From CAYVQZ01 sp964453435 (GTDB taxonomy: Bacteria > Abyssobacteria > SURF-5): DNA of 8,628 bases. This document shows positions 6,294 to 8,628 of the stretch, piece by piece; the first letter of the stretch is position 1; every line of letters begins with the position of its first letter. A model generated the notes under the pieces. That model was not told the origin of the DNA, did no database searches, and saw nothing but the letters and a program-made list of their open reading frames with translations. The position numbers and the translations under genes were made by a program. Location: assembly GCA_964453435.1 (NCBI GenBank), contig CAYVQZ010000102.1:1-8628 (forward strand), written 5' to 3'.

Positions 6294-6302
6294 GAGTCCG
6301 TC

Positions 6303-6593
6303 CTATTCGATAACCCGGGGCACCACGAAAAAGTTGTCATGCCGTCGGGGGGCGTTTTCCAGAAACTCCTTGACCGGCGAAGGCTCCGTCCTTACCTTGT
6401 CTTCCCGCATCGGCGTCTTTTCAAAAAACATGTGCGATGTCGGAGGCACATTGCCGGTATCGAGTTTGTTGAGCTGTTCGACGTATTGCAGTATCTCGTT
6501 GAGCTGCGCAATGAACCCCTCAAGCTCCTCCTCGCTGAAGGTCAGTCTCCCAAGCCGCGCAACGTGGTCCGTTATTTCCCGACTGATCTTCAT
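6303..6593 (-). CDS. gatC: Asp/Glu-tRNA amidotransferase subunit C
   Basis: The 96-residue protein is the small linker subunit that wraps between GatA and GatB and stabilises the complex. The family pattern is complete: an N-terminal helix pair (ITDHVARLGRLTFSEEELEG), LNEILQYVEQLNKLDT in the middle, a proline-rich extended stretch (VPPTSH to MREDKV) and the C-terminal FFVVPRVIE. The start at 6593 is chosen because the homologous N-terminus begins there and an AAAGGA ribosome site (6596-6601) sits 2 bases upstream. The open frame continues to 6776, but that part overlaps the response regulator and is not GatC-like. The ATG overlaps the stop of the response regulator (ATGA, 6590-6593), which implies translational coupling. 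Confidence 0.95.
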   Translation of the reverse strand: MKISREITDHVARLGRLTFSEEELEGFIAQLNEILQYVEQLNKLDTGNVPPTSHMFFEKTPMREDKVRTEPSPVKEFLENAPRRHDNFFVVPRVIE

Positions 6594-7006
6594 GGTCCTT
6601 TCTCCGGCGTGCCGTTGCGGTCGGTTCGGCTTTCGAGCGCACGTTCCACAAGCGAGTAAATATGATTGATTTCGAAGGGCTTTTTCAGGTCGGCAAACGC
6701 GCCCAACTGCAGGGCTTCGTCGAGTATCTCCTGCAAGCCATGGCCCGTCATCACGATAACCCGGCTCTCCGGGCAAAGGTCTTTCAGCCGCTTGTACACA
6801 TCGAGACCGTTCAGTCCCGGCATCCGGATGTCGGTAAATATCACGCTGTACGAGACGGTCTTCGCCTTTTCCAGTCCGCGCAAGCCGTCCTCAGCCGTAT
6901 CCACCCGGTACCCCTTTCGAGTGAGCACGTCGCGCAAAAGGTCCCGTATGAACTGCTCGTCGTCGATTATGAGTATCCTCGGAATTTCTCTCGGCATAGA
7001 TGTCAT
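6590..7006 (-). CDS. Stand-alone receiver-domain response regulator
   Basis: The 138-residue protein is a single CheY-type receiver. The acidic pocket is D15 and D16 (LIIDDEQ), the phosphoacceptor is D59 (FTDIRMPGLNG), and the switch residues are T87 (VMTGHG) and K109 (LKKPF). A short polar tail of about 16 residues (SRTDRNGTPEKGP) carries no output domain. It should act by protein-protein contact or phosphotransfer; its partner kinase is not in the window. TAA lies in frame at 7018-7016, so translation cannot begin further upstream. The first ATG is at 7006, with an alternative at 6997. Neither has a Shine-Dalgarno sequence, and the predicted transcript starts about 2 bases before the first ATG, so translation is probably leaderless. 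It is the first gene of an operon with gatC (4-bp overlap) and gatA. Confidence 0.92.
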   Translation of the reverse strand: MTSMPREIPRILIIDDEQFIRDLLRDVLTRKGYRVDTAEDGLRGLEKAKTVSYSVIFTDIRMPGLNGLDVYKRLKDLCPESRVIVMTGHGLQEILDEALQLGAFADLKKPFEINHIYSLVERALESRTDRNGTPEKGP

Positions 7007-7014
7007 TGCGGAGA

Positions 7015-7043
7015 ATTATACAGGATGGACGCTGTCCTATCAA
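7015..7043 (-). promoter_or_regulatory. Sigma70-type promoter for response regulator-gatCA
   Basis: On the minus strand TTGATA (7043-7038) and a perfect TATAAT (7020-7015) are 17 bases apart. The predicted start point is near 7008, two bases before the ATG at 7006. No ribosome site precedes that ATG, so the mRNA looks leaderless. Confidence 0.8.
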
Positions 7044-7091
7044 GTGGTTTTTCGCCTGTAAAATTCGAGGTTATTGTCAGGAAACACGACT

Positions 7092-7120
7092 TTGACTGAC
7101 CATCGCCGCTGTGGTACGAT
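7092..7120 (+). promoter_or_regulatory. Sigma70-type promoter for the radical SAM gene
   Basis: TTGACT (7092-7097) and TACGAT (7115-7120) are 17 bases apart, and TGG before the -10 box gives an extended -10. The predicted start point is near 7127, three bases before the ATG at 7130. No Shine-Dalgarno sequence is present, so this mRNA also looks leaderless. Confidence 0.72.
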
Positions 7121-7129
7121 TGGCCTGAA

Positions 7130-8488
7130 ATGCGAAAACGAATTCTCCTTATCGCTCCGTACATTCACGACTTCGCCGCGTACGACCTGTGGCTCAAACC
7201 GCTCGGGCTCCTCTATGTCGCGGCGCACGCCGAGGCCGCCGGGCACGATGTCCGAATCGTGAATTGCCTCGACCGCCTCCATCCGGCCGCCTGCACGGTT
7301 CGCCAAGCCCGCGGCCAAGCCAGAACATATGGCGGGGGCAGAGGCAAATTCAGTTTCGAGACCATTCCCAAGCCGGCGTGCCTAGCGCATATACCCCGCG
7401 AATACAAACGGTACGGCATCCCGATTACCGCGTTCAGGCGGGAGCTTGCGGAAGGGCCGCCTCCCGATGTCGTCGGCATCGGCTCGATGATGACCTACTG
7501 GTGCGGCGGACTCGCGGAAACCGTGCGGCTCGTGCGCGAAACCTTTCCCGGAGTCCCTGTCATCGTGGGCGGAATCTATGCGACGCTGTGCTCCGAACAC
7601 GCGCGCGAACACATCGGCGCCGACACCGTGATTCCCGGCCCGGGCGAGCGACAATTTCTGGAGGTTCTCGGAGATGTGACCGGAAACGGATGCGAAATCT
7701 CGGACGAACCGGCTCCGCGCAGGCCTGCGTACCACTTGCTTCGCAACCTCGACTCCGTAAGCATGCTGACCTCGCGCGGGTGTCCCTTCTCATGCGAATA
7801 CTGCGCATCGCGAATTCTTCAGCCCCGATTTTCTCAAAGACCCGTTACGGATGTTGTTGAGGAAATGGCACACTACTCGACCGATCTCGGCATATCGGAC
7901 ATCGCGTTTTACGATGACGCGCTGCTGACAAACGCAGACAGTCATATCAAGCCGATTCTGCGCGAAGTAATTAAAAGAGGACTGCGGCTTCGGCTCCACA
8001 CGCCGAACGGTCTTCACGCCAACCTCGTCGATGAAGAGACGGCGATGCTGATGAAAAGAGCGGGCTTCGCCACGATACGGCTCAGCATCGAAAGCGTGAA
8101 CGAACACCGTCTCAGGGATTCGTGTTCGAAAGTCAGCCCCGACGGCTTTCGGCGGGCAGTCGCCAACCTCCGCGCCGCGGGCTACGCGGAGGGAACCCTC
8201 GAGGCCTACGTGCTCATCGGTGCGCCGGGACAGCGAGCGGAAGAGGTAGAGGAAACAATGCGCTTCGTCAACCGCGAGGGGGTGCTCGTCCGGCTTGCGG
8301 ATTTCTCCCCCATCCCCGGAACGCCATATTTCGACACGGCGGCAAAAACATACGGCCTCGACCTTTCCGAGCCGCTGCTTCACAATAGCTCCGTAATGCC
8401 ATACCTCGTTTCAGGCCTCAGGGACCGGTATGAGGCGCTGAAGCAGATGGCCAGGTCGCTGAACAGGACATGTGACCGTGTCCGATAA
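7130..8488 (+). CDS. B12-domain-type radical SAM protein
   Basis: The 452-residue protein has two parts. Residues 1 to about 190 look like the Rossmann-type cobalamin-binding domain of class B radical SAM enzymes: KRILLIAPY, PLGLLYVAAHAEAAGHDVRIV, PDVVGIGSMM, VPVIVGGIYATL and the closing IPGPGE. Residues 205 to about 400 form the radical SAM barrel, with the CxxxCxxC cluster site C218, C222, C225 (SRGCPFSCEYC). It should bind a 4Fe-4S cluster and S-adenosylmethionine. The cobalamin site has no DxHxxG motif, as is common in this class. An insert at about residues 46-97 (ending KRYGIP) breaks the first domain. Substrate is unknown; methylation or ring chemistry is typical of the class. TGA is in frame at 7097-7099 and no start codon lies between it and 7130, so this ATG is the first possible start. 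The gene has no clear functional neighbour; it is divergent from the response regulator-gatCA operon and followed by repeats. Confidence 0.88.
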   Translation: MRKRILLIAPYIHDFAAYDLWLKPLGLLYVAAHAEAAGHDVRIVNCLDRLHPAACTVRQARGQARTYGGGRGKFSFETIPKPACLAHIPREYKRYGIPITAFRRELAEGPPPDVVGIGSMMTYWCGGLAETVRLVRETFPGVPVIVGGIYATLCSEHAREHIGADTVIPGPGERQFLEVLGDVTGNGCEISDEPAPRRPAYHLLRNLDSVSMLTSRGCPFSCEYCASRILQPRFSQRPVTDVVEEMAHYSTDLGISDIAFYDDALLTNADSHIKPILREVIKRGLRLRLHTPNGLHANLVDEETAMLMKRAGFATIRLSIESVNEHRLRDSCSKVSPDGFRRAVANLRAAGYAEGTLEAYVLIGAPGQRAEEVEETMRFVNREGVLVRLADFSPIPGTPYFDTAAKTYGLDLSEPLLHNSSVMPYLVSGLRDRYEALKQMARSLNRTCDRVR

Positions 8489-8495
8489 TTGCTTC

Positions 8496-8628
8496 CGAAG
8501 GGGGACTGTGAGTCTGGCTCACGATTGTGCATCTTGCCGAACAACAGGCTTTGGGGGCTGTACTCAATTACGGAATCCCCCCATTCCTTCGTTGAGCGCA
8601 GCGCAATCCCGCGGACTCGCGGGATAGA
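8496..8628. repeat. Composite repeat: modules E, A and B (copy 4), running off the window
   Basis: Repeat-like sequence starts 8 bases after the radical SAM stop with GAAGGGGGACTG. A small GTGAG/CTCAC stem lies at 8508-8522. Module E (8522-8581) matches 3152-3211. Module B then follows, with the hairpin TCCCGCG (8607-8613) and CGCGGGA (8618-8624). Bases 8564-8628 match 4578-4642 and end at the same base, GGGATAGA, which is also the window edge. The hairpin could help end the upstream transcript, but it lacks a T-run. Confidence 0.87.

Larger units (their letters stand above)
7007..7129. promoter_or_regulatory. Divergent promoter region, repeat-free
   Basis: This 123-base spacer separates the response regulator-gatCA operon (-) from the radical SAM gene (+). 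Each direction has one near-consensus promoter (listed separately). The 48 bases between the two -35 boxes (7044-7091) hold an imperfect CCTG/CAGG inverted pair (7055-7058, 7078-7081), too weak to call an operator. None of the dispersed repeats is present. Confidence 0.7.

Noticed and set aside
5277..6669. Long plus-strand open frames opposite gatA and gatC
   Set aside because: Arg-rich shadow frames of a GC-rich gene; the minus strand encodes complete GatA and GatC with catalytic motifs.
6594..6776. 61-residue N-terminal extension of gatC
   Set aside because: It overlaps the well-supported response regulator frame, and homologous GatC begins at the ATG at 6593.
1..8628. CRISPR array among the repeats
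   Set aside because: Copies are irregularly spaced, modular and of different lengths, with no regular spacers and no cas genes.
1..8628. tRNA or rRNA genes
   Set aside because: I saw no cloverleaf with a T-arm GTTCGA-like signature in the spacers and no rRNA-like conserved segments.

Overview
The window reads as bacterial chromosome from a GC-rich, non-model organism, probably an uncultured lineage recovered as a scaffold. A run of exactly 100 N at 2734-2833 is a typical scaffolding gap. Coding density is normal, and the genes are ordinary bacterial families: a GatCA amidotransferase, an Fe/Mn-type superoxide dismutase and a cobalamin-domain-type radical SAM protein. I cannot name the phylum. 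GatCA suggests indirect Gln-tRNA and/or Asn-tRNA charging. The superoxide dismutase suggests at least occasional oxygen exposure.

Layout. 1-367: repeat modules, a strong candidate promoter (114-141), and a perfect 45-bp palindrome (190-234) in what would be the leader of the first operon. 368-2632 (+): two cooperating amidohydrolases, a dihydropyrimidinase/hydantoinase-like enzyme followed by a nitrilase-superfamily carbamoyl-amide hydrolase. They look like steps 2 and 3 of reductive pyrimidine degradation or hydantoin breakdown. 2633-3440: no gene; it holds repeats, the N gap and the region upstream of sod. 3441-4013 (+): a divergent superoxide dismutase followed by a clear intrinsic terminator. 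4152-4448 (+): a small helical protein of unknown function with its own candidate promoter. 4449-4790: a repeat-rich convergent spacer. 4791-7006 (-): an operon running response regulator, gatC, gatA, with a 4-bp ATGA overlap between the first two. 7007-7129: a compact divergent promoter region. 7130-8488 (+): the radical SAM protein. 8489-8628: repeats again, running off the window.

Two patterns stand out. First, the divergent pair at 7007-7129 has two near-consensus sigma70-type promoters. Their predicted start points fall only 2-3 nt upstream of the two ATG codons, and neither gene has a Shine-Dalgarno sequence, so both mRNAs look leaderless. Second, a mosaic family of short palindromic repeats fills the spacers at operon boundaries and is absent inside operons and from the divergent promoter region. 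The modules include a GGGACTGTCCC core, a CAATTACGGAATCCCCC box and a TCCCGCG/CGCGGGA hairpin. One hairpin copy carries a compensatory base-pair change, which argues that the fold itself is maintained. No transposase for these repeats lies in the window.
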